The notes under the pieces are model-generated. The model saw only the letters and a program-made list of their open reading frames with translations, was not told where the DNA came from and made no database searches. From Sutterella massiliensis (lineage in GTDB: Bacteria > Pseudomonadota > Gammaproteobacteria > Burkholderiales > Burkholderiaceae_F), in contig NZ_JACJJC010000012.1 of assembly GCF_016899755.1 (NCBI RefSeq), positions 22,115 through 86,114 on the forward strand: a stretch of 64,000 nucleotides of DNA, written 5' to 3'. The position numbers were made by a program, and so were the translations under genes. Position 1 is the stretch's first letter. Each line of letters starts with the position of its first letter. Below, piece after piece: positions 52,538-62,576 of the stretch.

Positions 52538-54562
52538 ATGGACGAACTCATATACGGCTTCTGGGAAGGCCGCGCGTACGACTGCCGGCGCACCCTGAAC
52601 GGCTCCGCGCCCGAAGGCCTTCCGATCACGGAGCTGCTCTCCTTTAATGCCGGCAATGCCGTTGCGGGCTTCATCGGTCCGCAGGGCTTTCTCGTCTTCG
52701 ACCCGCGCGTGACGCTCGCTGAGATGCTGCGCGCCTATTACGAAAAGGCCGAAGCACTCTCGTGCGGCCGCTGCACGCCCTGCCGCATGGGCACCGTGCT
52801 TATCCGCGAAGCGCTTGAACTCGCCGCGCAGGGGCGCGGCAGCGAAGTCGACTGGGATCACATCCGCGCCGTCGCGCTCAACATGGCCGAAACGAGCCTT
52901 TGCGGCATCGGCCTCACGACCCCGGCTGCGCTTTTGGGCGCACTCGAGCACTTCCCGAAGATGCTCGCCGAAGCCCCGGAAATGCCGCAAACGACGCGCG
53001 ACTTCTACGCCACGGCGACTGCGCCCTGCATCGAAGCGTGCCCGGCGCACGTCAACATTCCGCGCTACATCGACTACATCCGCGACGGACATCCGGAACT
53101 CGCCGCGGGCGTGCTGCTGAAGCACTACCCGCTCGTGGGTTCATGCGGTCGCGTGTGCGTGCGCCCGTGCGAAAAAGCGTGCGTGCGCGCGCAGTGCGAC
53201 GGCCCCGTCGCCATCAAGGATCTGAAGCGCTTTGCCGCCGACCACGCCGGCGCGCCGATTGAGAAACTCTTCATTGACGAAGAAGCGCCGAAGCAAACGC
53301 CCGTCTCGAAGCGCGTCGCCGTCGTGGGCGCCGGCCCCGCGGGGATCAGCTGCGCCTATCACCTTCTGAAGCGCGGCCACTTGGTCGACATCTTTGAAAT
53401 GGAAGCACACGCGGGCGGCATGGCGCGCCTTGGCATTCCCGCCTACCGACTCCCGAACAATCTTCTGGAAACCGAGACCGAAACGATCGAACGCTTGGGC
53501 GGCAAGTACTACTTCAACCGCAAGCTCGGGCGCGACTTCACGATCGATTCGCTCTTTGACGAAGGCTACAAGGCCGTCTTCCTCGGCGTCGGCTGCGGGC
53601 TCGGCCAGTACCTCGGACTTCCGGGCGAAGAGACGCTCGTTCGCATGCCGAAGGGCTACGTAAAGGGCCTCGACTTCCTGCTCGACATCGAGCGCGTCGA
53701 AGACCTCTCGACGCTGCCGCGCCTCGAAGGCGGCGTCGTTGTCGTCGGCTGCGGCAACGTCGCCATGGACTGCTGCCGCTCGGCACGACGACTTGTCGCA
53801 GAAGGCAGCGAAAACAACATCACGGTAAGCTACCGCCGTACGCGCGCCTCGGCGCCTGCGGACCCCGAAGAAATCACGGCCGCAATCGATGAAGGGATCC
53901 ACTTCGAATTCCTCACTGCGCCCGTCGAGATCATCGTTGAAAACGGCGAAGTCGCCGGCATCAAGCTCGTTCGCATGGCCGAAGGCGAACCCGACGCCTC
54001 GGGCCGCCGCTCGGTGCGACCGATCCCGGGGAGCGAATTCGTCGTCCCGTGCAAGCACGTCATTGCCGCGATCGGGCAGAAGCTCGACCGCTCGATTTTC
54101 GGCGAAGCCGACGGCATCACCTTCACGCGCCGCGGCACGATCGAAGTCGACGAGTCGCTGCAGACCGTGCGCGAAGGCGTCTTCGCGGGCGGGGACGCCG
54201 CCGCCGGTCCGACGAGCCTTATCTGGGGCATGGCCGACGGGCAGCGTGCCGCGACCTCCATTCACGAATACCTGATGACGAACGCCACGGGCTTTGTGGC
54301 GCGCCGCCGCATGACGGAAATGATTGCCGCGACGAATGCGCTTTCTGGCGTGAAGCCCCCGCGTGCCGTCGTTGAAATGAAGCGTGCGAAGATGCCGCAC
54401 CTCGCCCCTGTGATGCGCGTCGACAACTGGCGCGAAGTCGAAACGGGCCTGCCTGAAGACGCGGCGGTTGCCGAAGCCAAGCGCTGCATGCGCTGCCTGC
54501 GGCTTTTTGCCGTCTCGACGCTGCGCCCGATTCCGGGCAAGACGGAACTTGAAGAACTCTGA
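52538..54562 (+). CDS. NuoF-like/GltD-like flavoprotein, partner of the [FeFe]-hydrogenase
   Basis: A 674-residue fusion. Residues about 1-150 match the C-terminal iron-sulfur part of NuoF (CGRCTPCRMGT, Cys76, Cys79, Cys82, and Cys122 in SLCGIG), but the NuoF FMN/NADH domain is absent. Residues about 160-240 hold the GltD-type double [4Fe-4S] region (ACPAHVNIPRYIDYI, GSCGRVCVRPCEKACVRAQC). The NADPH:acceptor flavoprotein follows, with FAD motif VAVVGAGPAGISCAYHLLKR near 260, VVVVGCGNVAMDCCRSARR for NAD(P) and GVFAGGDAAAGPTSLIWGMADG. It would pass electrons between NAD(P)H and the hydrogenase encoded 22 bases downstream. GltD-like proteins of this kind accompany one subgroup of [FeFe]-hydrogenases. 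Confidence 0.83.
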   Translation: MDELIYGFWEGRAYDCRRTLNGSAPEGLPITELLSFNAGNAVAGFIGPQGFLVFDPRVTLAEMLRAYYEKAEALSCGRCTPCRMGTVLIREALELAAQGRGSEVDWDHIRAVALNMAETSLCGIGLTTPAALLGALEHFPKMLAEAPEMPQTTRDFYATATAPCIEACPAHVNIPRYIDYIRDGHPELAAGVLLKHYPLVGSCGRVCVRPCEKACVRAQCDGPVAIKDLKRFAADHAGAPIEKLFIDEEAPKQTPVSKRVAVVGAGPAGISCAYHLLKRGHLVDIFEMEAHAGGMARLGIPAYRLPNNLLETETETIERLGGKYYFNRKLGRDFTIDSLFDEGYKAVFLGVGCGLGQYLGLPGEETLVRMPKGYVKGLDFLLDIERVEDLSTLPRLEGGVVVVGCGNVAMDCCRSARRLVAEGSENNITVSYRRTRASAPADPEEITAAIDEGIHFEFLTAPVEIIVENGEVAGIKLVRMAEGEPDASGRRSVRPIPGSEFVVPCKHVIAAIGQKLDRSIFGEADGITFTRRGTIEVDESLQTVREGVFAGGDAAAGPTSLIWGMADGQRAATSIHEYLMTNATGFVARRRMTEMIAATNALSGVKPPRAVVEMKRAKMPHLAPVMRVDNWREVETGLPEDAAVAEAKRCMRCLRLFAVSTLRPIPGKTELEEL

Positions 54563-54584
54563 AAAAGCGCGAGGCAACGAACAA

Positions 54585-56477
54585 ATGAAGCATATTGAAC
54601 TGCACCCGATCGAACGGATCGAGAGCGGCGCCGCTGCCGCCGCGCGAACCGAATCGGCTCGAATCAACGGACGCGAAGTGCGCTTCGCGCCGGGCGAAAC
54701 CGTTCTCGAAGTCGCACGCCGCGCCGGCATTCCCGTACCGACGCTTTGCGAATTCGCCGCGCTCGCGCACCGACCGGGCACCTGCCGCATGTGCCTCGTC
54801 GAAATCAAGGCGCCGGGCGAAGCCGCTTATTCGCTCGCGACCGCCTGCGACACCCGGATGACGCCGGGACTTGAAGTTGAAACGCGCTCGAAGCGCGTGC
54901 GCGAAGCGCGCAAGCTCCAGGCTTCGCTCCTTTTTGCCGACCACTGCGAAACGTGCTCTGCTTGCGCGCGCCACGGGCAGTGCGAACTGCAGGACGTCGC
55001 GCGTACGGTCGGGCTCGATCTCGGGCGCTTGAGCGGCCGCTATGTCTCGCGCACGGCCGAAAAAGACAAGACCGCCGCGCTCGTTTTTACGCCCGACAAG
55101 TGCATTCGGTGCCTGCGCTGCGTTGAAGTCTGCCGCCAGGTGCACGGCATCGGCGCCATCACCTTCGAAGGCATCGGCACGGGTGCGGCCGTGGGCTTTG
55201 ACGGACGTCCCTGGGCCGAATCCGACCGCTGCATTCAGTGCGGCCAGTGCACGCTCGTCTGCCCCACGGGGGCGCTTGACGTGCGCGACGAGGTCGACCG
55301 CGCGCTCGACATGCTCGCCGATCCCGAAATCGTCACGATTTTCCAGCTCGCCCCCGCAACGCGCGTCACGCTCCCCGAAGTGCTCGGACTCGCGCCCGGG
55401 GAAAACTTCGAAGGACGCATGGTCGCGGCACTGAAGGGCCTCGGCGCAGACTTCGTCATGGACACCCGCTGGTCGGCCGACGTCACGATTCTTGAAGAAG
55501 GCACGGAACTGATCGAACGGCTCGAGCGCCAGAAAGCGGCGGGCACGCTCGCGACGCACCCGGACACGATGTTCACGTCCTGTTGCCCGGGCTGGATCAA
55601 TCACGCCGAAAAGTCCGCGCCCGACATTCTCGAGCACGTTTCTTCAACGCGTTCGCCGCAGGCGATTTTCTCGGCGCTCGCGAAAACGTGGCTGCCGCAG
55701 TCGCTCGGCATCGACCCCGCACGCATCCGCGTGATTTCGATCATGCCCTGCACGGCCAAGAAGGACGAGGCGCTGCGCCCGCAGCTCTTGCGTGAAGGCG
55801 AGGCGCGTCCCGACACCGATCTCGTTCTCACGGTGCGTGAACTCGCTCGCCTCTTCGAGCGCGGCGGAGTTGATGCCGCTTCGCTCGAGCCCGTGCCGTT
55901 TGACACGCCCTTCATGACGCAAGCCTCGGGCGCCGCGCAGCTCTTTGCGACAACGGGCGGCGTTATGGAAGCGGCGCTTCGTACGGTCGCGGCCCTCACG
56001 GGCGGCAAAGCACCCGCAAACCTCGTCTTCGAACCCGTGCGCGGGCTCGCGAACACCAAGGAAGCGACGCTCGAAACGGAGCGCTTCGGCGTGCTGCGCG
56101 TCGCGGTCGTCTACGGCATCCGCCATGTGGGTCCCCTGATCGACATGGTGCGAAACGGCACCTCGCCCTACCACTTCATTGAAGTGATGGCATGTCCGGG
56201 CGGCTGCATCGGCGGGGGCGGCACCGCGCAGGGCCGCTGGCGCACGAATCTGCCGGTTCGGCAGCAAACCGTCTACCGCATCGACGAAGAGCTCCCTGTT
56301 CGCAGCTCGCACGAAAATCCGGACGTCGTGCGGCTATACGAGAACTTCCTCAAGAAGCCCGGCAGCCACAAGGCGCACGAGCTGCTCCACTGCGGCTACA
56401 CGGATCGCCACAAGGAAAAGACGCCGCCCACGTTCGCCAAACTCGAAGCGGAAGTGACGCTCACGACGAGCATCTGA
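54585..56477 (+). CDS. hydA: [FeFe]-hydrogenase, multi-cluster catalytic subunit
   Basis: A 630-residue protein. Residues about 25-100 are a 2Fe-2S ferredoxin domain ([20 protein letters not shown]), followed by the His-type cluster [14 protein letters not shown] and two 4Fe-4S sites ([28 protein letters not shown]). The H-cluster motifs are complete: TSCCPGW at 331-337, [10 protein letters not shown] from 387, and [14 protein letters not shown] from 533 with Cys537 and Cys541. The small-subunit-like tail ([19 protein letters not shown]) is present. It would produce or consume hydrogen in the cytoplasm using electrons from the GltD-like partner. The maturases HydE, HydF and HydG are not in the window and must be elsewhere if it is active. 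Confidence 0.93.
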   Translation: MKHIELHPIERIESGAAAAARTESARINGREVRFAPGETVLEVARRAGIPVPTLCEFAALAHRPGTCRMCLVEIKAPGEAAYSLATACDTRMTPGLEVETRSKRVREARKLQASLLFADHCETCSACARHGQCELQDVARTVGLDLGRLSGRYVSRTAEKDKTAALVFTPDKCIRCLRCVEVCRQVHGIGAITFEGIGTGAAVGFDGRPWAESDRCIQCGQCTLVCPTGALDVRDEVDRALDMLADPEIVTIFQLAPATRVTLPEVLGLAPGENFEGRMVAALKGLGADFVMDTRWSADVTILEEGTELIERLERQKAAGTLATHPDTMFTSCCPGWINHAEKSAPDILEHVSSTRSPQAIFSALAKTWLPQSLGIDPARIRVISIMPCTAKKDEALRPQLLREGEARPDTDLVLTVRELARLFERGGVDAASLEPVPFDTPFMTQASGAAQLFATTGGVMEAALRTVAALTGGKAPANLVFEPVRGLANTKEATLETERFGVLRVAVVYGIRHVGPLIDMVRNGTSPYHFIEVMACPGGCIGGGGTAQGRWRTNLPVRQQTVYRIDEELPVRSSHENPDVVRLYENFLKKPGSHKAHELLHCGYTDRHKEKTPPTFAKLEAEVTLTTSI

Positions 56478-56541
56478 TCGAATCGAGCTTGAAGCGCACC
56501 CCATATACTTCACAACAAGTCATACAAAAGGAGTCGACATC

Positions 56542-57528
56542 ATGAAGGAACCGGTTCGCGTTGCCGTCACGGGCCCCGCCGGCAACATCGGCTATGCCAT
56601 TCTCTTTCGCATCGCTTCGGGCGCCATGTTCGGGCCCGACCAGCCGGTGCATCTCTCGCTTCTCGAGCGTCCGAATCCGCGCAGCAGCGCTGCGCTCAAA
56701 GGCGTCATGATGGAGCTTGCCGACTGCGCCTTTCCGCTGCTGAAGTCCATGCGCGCCGAGCAGGATCCGCGCGAAGCCTTCCGCGACGCAGACTACGCGC
56801 TTTTGATCGGCGCGCGTCCGCGCGGCCCCGGCATGGAGCGCGCCGACCTCCTCGAAGCCAACGCCGCCATCTTCCGCGAACAGGGCCGTGCGCTCAATGA
56901 AACGGCGAGCCGCAACGTCAAGGTGATCGTGGTGGGCAACCCCTGCAACACCAACGCCTGGATCGCCATGAAGAACGCGCCGGACCTCGCGCCCGAATGC
57001 TTCTCGGCGATGCTGCGCCTCGACCAGAACCGCGCGATGGCCATGCTCGCGGAAAAGACGCGCACGGATGTCACCGACATCCGTCACATGGCCGTCTGGG
57101 GCAACCACTCGCCCTCGATGGCGCCTGACATTTGGAACGCGACCGTTAAGGGCGAGCCTGCCGACAACTTCGTCACCGACCAGTGGATCCGCGAAGAATT
57201 CATCCCGACGGTTGGCAAGCGCGGCAGCGCCATCATCGCCGCGCGCGGCGCGAGTTCGGCCGCATCGGCCGCGTCGGCCGCCGTCGATCACATGCACGAC
57301 TGGGCGCTCGGCGCCGACGACTGGGTGACGATGGGTGTTCCCTCCGACGGCAGCTACGGCGTTCCCGAAGGCATGATTTTCGGGTTCCCCTGCATCGCGA
57401 AGGGCGACGGCACTTACGAAATCGTCAAGGGCCTCACGCTCAACGAAGAGCAGCAGGCGCGCATCGCCAAAAACATCGCCGATCTTGAAGAAGAGATGGC
57501 CGCCGTCAAGGCGTTTGTGCCCGACTAA
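56542..57528 (+). CDS. mdh: Malate dehydrogenase (NAD)
   Basis: A 328-residue enzyme with AAAGGAG before the ATG. The NAD loop reads [19 protein letters not shown], substrate arginines lie in [15 protein letters not shown] and [25 protein letters not shown] follows, and the catalytic His is in [11 protein letters not shown]. It is of the betaproteobacterial type ([16 protein letters not shown]). It interconverts malate and oxaloacetate, and together with fumarase encoded 2 kb away forms the reductive C4 branch. It is 64 bases behind the hydrogenase gene and may be cotranscribed, which would link NADH from malate to hydrogen metabolism. Confidence 0.93.
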   Translation: MKEPVRVAVTGPAGNIGYAILFRIASGAMFGPDQPVHLSLLERPNPRSSAALKGVMMELADCAFPLLKSMRAEQDPREAFRDADYALLIGARPRGPGMERADLLEANAAIFREQGRALNETASRNVKVIVVGNPCNTNAWIAMKNAPDLAPECFSAMLRLDQNRAMAMLAEKTRTDVTDIRHMAVWGNHSPSMAPDIWNATVKGEPADNFVTDQWIREEFIPTVGKRGSAIIAARGASSAASAASAAVDHMHDWALGADDWVTMGVPSDGSYGVPEGMIFGFPCIAKGDGTYEIVKGLTLNEEQQARIAKNIADLEEEMAAVKAFVPD

Positions 57529-57732
57529 AAGCGCTCGTGCTCGAAAGCGCTCGGCGTCTGCTAAGCTCAAACGATCGACGCCGAGCGTTCCGCCGGAGCG
57601 CCCACGCGCCGCTTGGACCGAGACGAACCGCTCGGGAAAAGCGGCGCTTCTTATTGGGCGCCTCGACAATCGGGCTGAATCGGCGCGAAACGACAAGGAC
57701 CACCGACATCAACGTTGAAAAGGACGCAGACC

Positions 57733-59022
57733 ATGCTCTCGCACGAAGAATACCTGCACGAGATGATTGCCAACCGACGCGCGCTTCACAAGCGCCCCGA
57801 GGAAGGCTGGACCGAGTTTGAAACCACCTGGTTCGTCACGAAACGCCTGCGCGAACTCGGGCTCCAAGTACTCCTCGGCACGAAGGTCATCAACCCCGAA
57901 GCCGTCATGGGCCGCGACCCGAAGCTCGTTGAGGCAGCAATCGAGCGCGCGCTCGCCGCGGGCGTCCCGCAGCGCTTCATCGACGAGACCGAAGGCTACA
58001 CGGGGTGCGTAGCCGTGCTCGAAACCGGACGTCCGGGTCCCGTCACTGCGATTCGCTGCGACATGGACTGCGTGCTTGTCACCGAATCCGATTCGCCCGA
58101 CCATCCCCCTGCCCGCGACGGCTTCGCCTCCGAACGCCCGGGCTTCATGCACGCGTGCGGCCACGACGCACACACGGCCGTCGGGCTTGAAGTTGCGCGC
58201 TGGGCGCTCGAACACAAGGACGAACTGACGGGCACCGTGAAGTTCCTCTTCCAGCCTGCGGAAGAAGGCGTGCGCGGCGGTGCCGCCATGACCGCTTCGG
58301 GTGTTGTGGACGACGTCGACTGGCTCTTGGGCGCACACGTCGGCACGCACTGCCGCTTGGGCGAAGTGGGCCTCTGCCACGGGGGCTTTCTCGCCTCGAC
58401 GAAGCTTGACCTCCACTTCCGCGGTCGTCCCTCGCACGCGGGTTCTGACCCTGAGAAGGGCAGAAGCGCCCTCATGGCTGCGTGCGCAGCCGCCATGATG
58501 ATGCAGGGCATTCCGCGCAGCGGCGAAGGCATGACGCGCGTGGCGATCGGTCGCCTCAATGCGGGCGAAGGGCGCAACGTCACGCCCGTGCATGCGGACA
58601 TGCAGCTCGAAGTGCGCGGCGAAACGCCCGCCGTGAACGAATACATGGTGAAATCGGTTGAACGCATCGTCGAAGGCGTTCAGGCGTGCTACGAAGTCGA
58701 AGCCAAGCTCGAACGTGCGGGTGAAGCGACGACCCTTCCCGTCTGCGAAGACCTCATCGACATCGTGCGCGAAGTCGCCCAAAAGGTCCCGGGCGTCAAG
58801 CGCGTACTCGACGTCTCGAAGCCCTCGGGGAGCGAAGACTGCACGATGCTCATGCACCGCGTGATCGAAAAGGGCGGGCGCGCGGCCTACGTGCTTTACG
58901 GCGCCAACCAGAACGGCCACCACCGCGCCGACTTCGACATCCAGGACGAAGAGAGCCTGCCCGTCGGCTTCGGTCTATTCTGCGGCTTTATCGAGCGCAT
59001 GAACGGCGTCAAGGCCGGCTAA
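57733..59022 (+). CDS. AbgA-like M20 peptidase (aminobenzoyl-glutamate hydrolase type)
   Basis: The ATG at 57733 after AAAAGGAC gives 429 residues. Its layout follows AbgA: RRALHKRPEEGWTEFETTW, YTGCVAVLETGRPGPVTAIR, CDMDCVLVTESD, RDGFASERPGFMHACGHDAHT, KFLFQPAEEGVRGGAAMTAS, RPSHAGSDPEKGRSALMAA, and PSGSEDCTMLMHRV. The AbgA family cleaves p-aminobenzoyl-glutamate, a folate breakdown product, with AbgB; no AbgB or AbgT gene is next to it. A broader N-acyl or N-aryl dipeptidase role is possible. It is a second, distant M20 enzyme in the window besides that at 16209. Confidence 0.84.
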   Translation: MLSHEEYLHEMIANRRALHKRPEEGWTEFETTWFVTKRLRELGLQVLLGTKVINPEAVMGRDPKLVEAAIERALAAGVPQRFIDETEGYTGCVAVLETGRPGPVTAIRCDMDCVLVTESDSPDHPPARDGFASERPGFMHACGHDAHTAVGLEVARWALEHKDELTGTVKFLFQPAEEGVRGGAAMTASGVVDDVDWLLGAHVGTHCRLGEVGLCHGGFLASTKLDLHFRGRPSHAGSDPEKGRSALMAACAAAMMMQGIPRSGEGMTRVAIGRLNAGEGRNVTPVHADMQLEVRGETPAVNEYMVKSVERIVEGVQACYEVEAKLERAGEATTLPVCEDLIDIVREVAQKVPGVKRVLDVSKPSGSEDCTMLMHRVIEKGGRAAYVLYGANQNGHHRADFDIQDEESLPVGFGLFCGFIERMNGVKAG

Positions 59023-59081
59023 GCCGGGCAGTACGGGCGCCGAGAACCGGCGCCCTGCTTGGCGGAGTCAGCCCGCAAAAA

Positions 59082-59116
59082 AAAAGAACCTCGCGACCGA
59101 CGTCCGAGGTTCTTTT
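59082..59116. terminator. Bidirectional terminator between the AbgA-like gene and fumarase
   Basis: AAAAGAACCTCG (59082-59093) and CGAGGTTCTTTT (59105-59116) form a perfect stem with A and T tracts on both sides, so it works for both convergent genes. A second hairpin, GGCGCCG...CGGCGCC, lies at about 59037-59054. Confidence 0.88.
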
Positions 59117-59176
59117 CATTTTGGCCTTCTGCGACGGCCGCGCTTGGCGCGCAGCCGCGTCGCGTAAGGTTGCCGA

Positions 59177-60835
59177 TTACTTGCCGCAGCAGGGCTTCAC
59201 GGCGATCTTGCAAGGCTTGAGCTGCTTGAAGAAGTCGTTGCCCTTGTCATCGACGAGGATGAAGGCCGGGAAGTCGACCACTTCGATCTTGTAGACCGCT
59301 TCCATGCCGAGTTCGGGGAACTCGATGCATTCGATGCTCTTGATGCTGTCGCTCGAGAGCACGGCAGCCACGCCGCCGATCGTGCCGAGATAGAAGCCGC
59401 CGTGCTTCTGGCAGGCGTCCGTCACAACCTGGGTGCGGTTGCCCTTGGCGATCATCACCATCGAGCCGCCGTGCGACTGGAAGAGATCGACATACGGGTC
59501 CATGCGGTTGGCGGTCGTCGGGCCCATCGAGCCGCAAGCATAGCCTTCGGGGGTCTTGGCGGGACCGGCGTAGAGAACCGGATGGTTCTTGATGTAGTCG
59601 GGGAGCTCTTCGCCGCGGTCAAGGCGTTCCTTGAGCTTGGCGTGCGCGATGTCGCGAGCGACGATGATCGTGCCCGTGAGCGAGACGCGCGTCGAAACCG
59701 GGTACTTCGTCAGATCGGCGAGCACGTCCTTCATCGGACGGTTGAGGTCGATCTTCACGCCGCCCGATTCACCGGCGCGACGATATTCTTCGGGAATGAG
59801 GCTCGCGGGATTGTCGTCGAGCTTTTCGATCCAGAGACCGTCCTTGTCGATCTTGCACTTGACGTTGCGGTCCGCCGAGCAGGAAACACCCATGCCGACC
59901 GGGCAGCTCGCGCCGTGGCGCGGCAGGCGGATGACGCGGACGTCGTGGGCCATGTACTTGCCGCCGAACTGAGCGCCAAGACCGATCTTCCAGGCTTCTT
60001 CGAGGAGCTGCTGTTCGAGCTCAACGTCGCGGAAGGCGCGGCCCGTCTCGTCGCCCGTCGTGGGCAGGTCGTCGTAGTAGTGGCAGGAGGCGAGCTTCAC
60101 CGTGAGCATCGTGCGTTCGGCAGACGTGCCGCCGATCACGAAGGCGATGTGGTACGGCGGGCAGGCAGCCGTGCCGAGGCTCTTCATCTTGTCAACGAGG
60201 AACGGAACGAGCTTGCCCGGGTTAAGGAGCGCCTTCGTTTCCTGGTAGAGGTACGACTTGTTGGCCGAACCGCCGCCCTTGACGACGCAAAGGAACTTGT
60301 ATTCCATGCCTTCCGTCGCTTCGATGTCGATCTGAGCCGGCAGGTTGCACTTCGTGTTGATTTCTTCGTAAAGCGAGAGCGGCGCGTTCTGCGAGTAGCG
60401 CAGCGCTTCCTTCGTGTAGGTGTTGTAGACGCCCTTGGAGATCGCTTCTTCGTCGCAGAAGCCCGTCCAAACTTGCTGGCCCTTTTCACCGTGAACGATG
60501 GCCGTACCCGTGTCCTGGCAGAAGGGCAGCACACCCTTGGCAGCCGTTTCGGCGTTGCGCAGGAACGTGAGGGCGACGTACTTGTCGTTGTCGCTCGCTT
60601 CCGGATCCGAAAGGATCTTGGCGACCTGTTCGTTGTGCGCACGGCGCAGCATGAAGTTCACGTCCGTGAAGGCACGGTTGATGAGCTTCGTGAGGCCTTC
60701 GGCCTCAACCTTGAGAATGGGATGACCTTCAAATTCGGAAACCGAGACATGTTCCTTCGTGAGGAGGTAGTACTCGGTGTCATCCTTGCCGTGCTGGAAC
60801 ATCGGCGCGTACTTGAACTCGGGAGTCTGAGCCAT
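59177..60835 (-). CDS. fumA: Fumarate hydratase, class I (iron-sulfur)
   Basis: A 552-residue homodimer-type class I fumarase. The [4Fe-4S] ligands are in [35 protein letters not shown] and [14 protein letters not shown]; the C-terminal domain has [21 protein letters not shown] and [16 protein letters not shown]. It converts malate to fumarate in the cytoplasm and is oxygen-labile, consistent with an anaerobe. With Mdh it would make fumarate from oxaloacetate for anaerobic respiration. The three C-terminal residues after CC and the family length are normal. Confidence 0.94.
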   Translation of the reverse strand: MAQTPEFKYAPMFQHGKDDTEYYLLTKEHVSVSEFEGHPILKVEAEGLTKLINRAFTDVNFMLRRAHNEQVAKILSDPEASDNDKYVALTFLRNAETAAKGVLPFCQDTGTAIVHGEKGQQVWTGFCDEEAISKGVYNTYTKEALRYSQNAPLSLYEEINTKCNLPAQIDIEATEGMEYKFLCVVKGGGSANKSYLYQETKALLNPGKLVPFLVDKMKSLGTAACPPYHIAFVIGGTSAERTMLTVKLASCHYYDDLPTTGDETGRAFRDVELEQQLLEEAWKIGLGAQFGGKYMAHDVRVIRLPRHGASCPVGMGVSCSADRNVKCKIDKDGLWIEKLDDNPASLIPEEYRRAGESGGVKIDLNRPMKDVLADLTKYPVSTRVSLTGTIIVARDIAHAKLKERLDRGEELPDYIKNHPVLYAGPAKTPEGYACGSMGPTTANRMDPYVDLFQSHGGSMVMIAKGNRTQVVTDACQKHGGFYLGTIGGVAAVLSSDSIKSIECIEFPELGMEAVYKIEVVDFPAFILVDDKGNDFFKQLKPCKIAVKPCCGK

Positions 60836-61311
60836 GTTGCTATGCCTTTCATGTCGGCCGCCCCCGCCTCGAAGCGCTCAAAACGGACGCTGTCTTCGGG
60901 ATGCGGCATGCGGTTGGTCTCTTAAAGGGTCGTTCGGCAGTGCCGCGCCGCACCTTCGACCTTTGCCGAGAGCGCGGACGGGTCGCCCTATCGATTCGAC
61001 CCGAGCCCGAGAACGGGCTCGATATCGAACGGCCAAATTATCTACCTCCTTCGAGAGGCGCGCAATGGCCATTTCTAGAACGAAAGTTCATTCGTTGATT
61101 TCATACGACATTTCGAGACGCCCTTACAGGCGGTGAAAAATCGCCTCATAAATCAACGTAAACAAATAGTTAGCCGTTCACCTCGGTAAGCGGCTCCGCT
61201 ACACACCCTAGGTGAAAATACCTTACCTACTTAGGAATAACTTCGCTGTTGTAACAACGCTGCACTGAAGTCGAAACGCGTGCGGCACCGAGCCTTCGAG
61301 CCAAACCGCAA
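60836..61311. promoter_or_regulatory. Upstream region of fumarase, with a widely spaced inverted repeat
   Basis: 476 bases with no gene seen. CGTTGATTT at 61093-61101 and AAATCAACG at 61150-61158 form a 9-base inverted repeat 48 bases apart, in an AT-rich stretch about 260-320 bases upstream of the fumarase start. Each half resembles one arm of an FNR-type box (TTGAT), but the spacing is wrong for a single site. The palindrome-rich sequence at 61180-61240 (CACCTCGG...CCTAGGTG) is unexplained. Confidence 0.4.
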
Positions 61312-61343
61312 CAAAAAGGCCCGACCGGTTTCGGACGAGCCTT
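61312..61343 (-). terminator. Rho-independent terminator after the acetyltransferase-like gene
   Basis: On the minus strand AAGGCTCGTCCG, a short loop and CGGTCGGGCCTT (two mismatches) are followed by TTTTTG. It lies about 75 bases past the stop of the gene at 61417. Confidence 0.65.
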
Positions 61344-61416
61344 CTCAAGTCATGAAGTCGCTGCGAGCAGCGGCGATTCCGGCAGGACGGGAGCAACGGC
61401 CTCGCGCCGACGCCGG

Positions 61417-62028
61417 TTATGCCGGACGGCCCGGACGAGCGCTCACCTGCTCTTCAAAAGCCGCAACCCCTTTTTCCGCTTCAAGCGCGAGCCGTTCGAG
61501 CTCGGCCATATTGGGCGCCTCGGGCGCTTCCGGATCGGGTTCGGGCACGACGGGCGCAGCGGGCGGCGGATAATCGCCCGTGACGACCGTGTTGGTCGGG
61601 ACATGCGTGCCTGCGGCAACGCGCAGCGCCCCCGTGATACGGGCGCCCGCGCCGACAGTGACGCCCGCCTCGAGAACGGGCGCACCCGCTTCGCCCGGAC
61701 GACCTTCGATCACGACAAACGAACCGATCTCGCAGTCGTCGGCAATTTCAACGCCCGCACCGATCACGGCGCCGAGTCCCGCACGCATGAAAACGCGCCG
61801 GCCGATCTTGGCTTCGGGATCGATTTCAATGCCCGTCAGCATGCGACCGACGGTCGAACAGAACCCGCCCAAACCGGGCCAGCCCTGCAGGCGGCACCAG
61901 CGCGCCGCACGATGCAGCATCTGCGCCTGATAGCAGGGCGAGCCGAGCACGACCGCGGCCGGGCTCTGGCAGGCGGGGTCCTTCATCATGACCGTACGGA
62001 TCAATTCTTGGCTGTGGCTCGGCGTCAT
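61417..62028 (-). CDS. Serine acetyltransferase-like hexapeptide-repeat protein lacking the catalytic His
   Basis: A 203-residue protein with a left-handed beta-helix. The core TGIEIDPEAKIGRRVFMRAG aligns with the CysE/EpsC segment in which an Asp-His-Gly is catalytic; here the triad position reads MRAG, so both the Asp and His are absent. The GVTVGAGARITGALRVAAGT hexapeptide repeats continue, then a Pro/Glu/Ala-rich tail (YPPPAAPVVPEPDPEAPEA) unlike the family. It starts at 62028, but an internal ATG (MMKDPAC) is possible. It may be a non-catalytic or altered acyltransferase; the substrate is unknown. Confidence 0.65.
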   Translation of the reverse strand: MTPSHSQELIRTVMMKDPACQSPAAVVLGSPCYQAQMLHRAARWCRLQGWPGLGGFCSTVGRMLTGIEIDPEAKIGRRVFMRAGLGAVIGAGVEIADDCEIGSFVVIEGRPGEAGAPVLEAGVTVGAGARITGALRVAAGTHVPTNTVVTGDYPPPAAPVVPEPDPEAPEAPNMAELERLALEAEKGVAAFEEQVSARPGRPA

Positions 62029-62576
62029 TTGCTTTCAGGCGCTCCTACTTGTTTTGTTTGAATCGTTTTCGCGCGCCCGCAGCAAAGCGAACGCAGCAAC
62101 GCAGTTTGAGCATTTTATCTGCACGCGCCTCACCCGTGGTCGCTCGCGCCGCTCGGGACATGCGCTGCCGCATTGGGAATATGTGTGCGGCGCGGCAAAC
62201 CGCTATCTCGCCGCCCAAACCTCGTCAAGTACGCCGCCCGTTAACGCGCACGACCGTTTCGTTCGGCATCTGTCGAAAAACGCCGCCCGATACCGTCGAA
62301 AGCGACCGTTTCGTTCACTTTTATCGACAAATTGGAGGTCGGCCCTAGAACGTTGCCGCCATGCGCAAAAGTGCGCCGATTATTCCTCGCGACGCCTGTA
62401 TTCAAGAGGCTTCACGCCCCTATATTTTTCTCGTGCACGGCGCGGCTAAGCGGGTTCCCCTCGCAATAACAAGCGCCCGGCATCGAACTACGGGCGGCGA
62501 CCCGAAAGTGCTTTTGAGCGCGCGTGAGCGCCCGATCGACAGTCAATCACGCATTTGCGAACCGGAGAAACACATC
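62029..62576. promoter_or_regulatory. Divergent region of 548 bases upstream of the binding-protein gene
   Basis: No gene is supported; in-frame ATGs upstream of 62577 lack family similarity. GGAGAAA at 62564-62570 serves the start at 62577. The main feature is the imperfect 50-base duplication at 62231-62330, listed separately. Confidence 0.45.
62231..62330 (+). repeat. Imperfect tandem duplication upstream of the amino-acid binding protein
   Basis: ACGCCGCCCG starts at 62231 and again at 62280, and CGACCGTTTCGTTC at 62251-62264 and again at 62303-62316. The units are about 50 bases long with different sequence between the conserved blocks. The conserved blocks could be paired operator half-sites. 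Confidence 0.5.
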
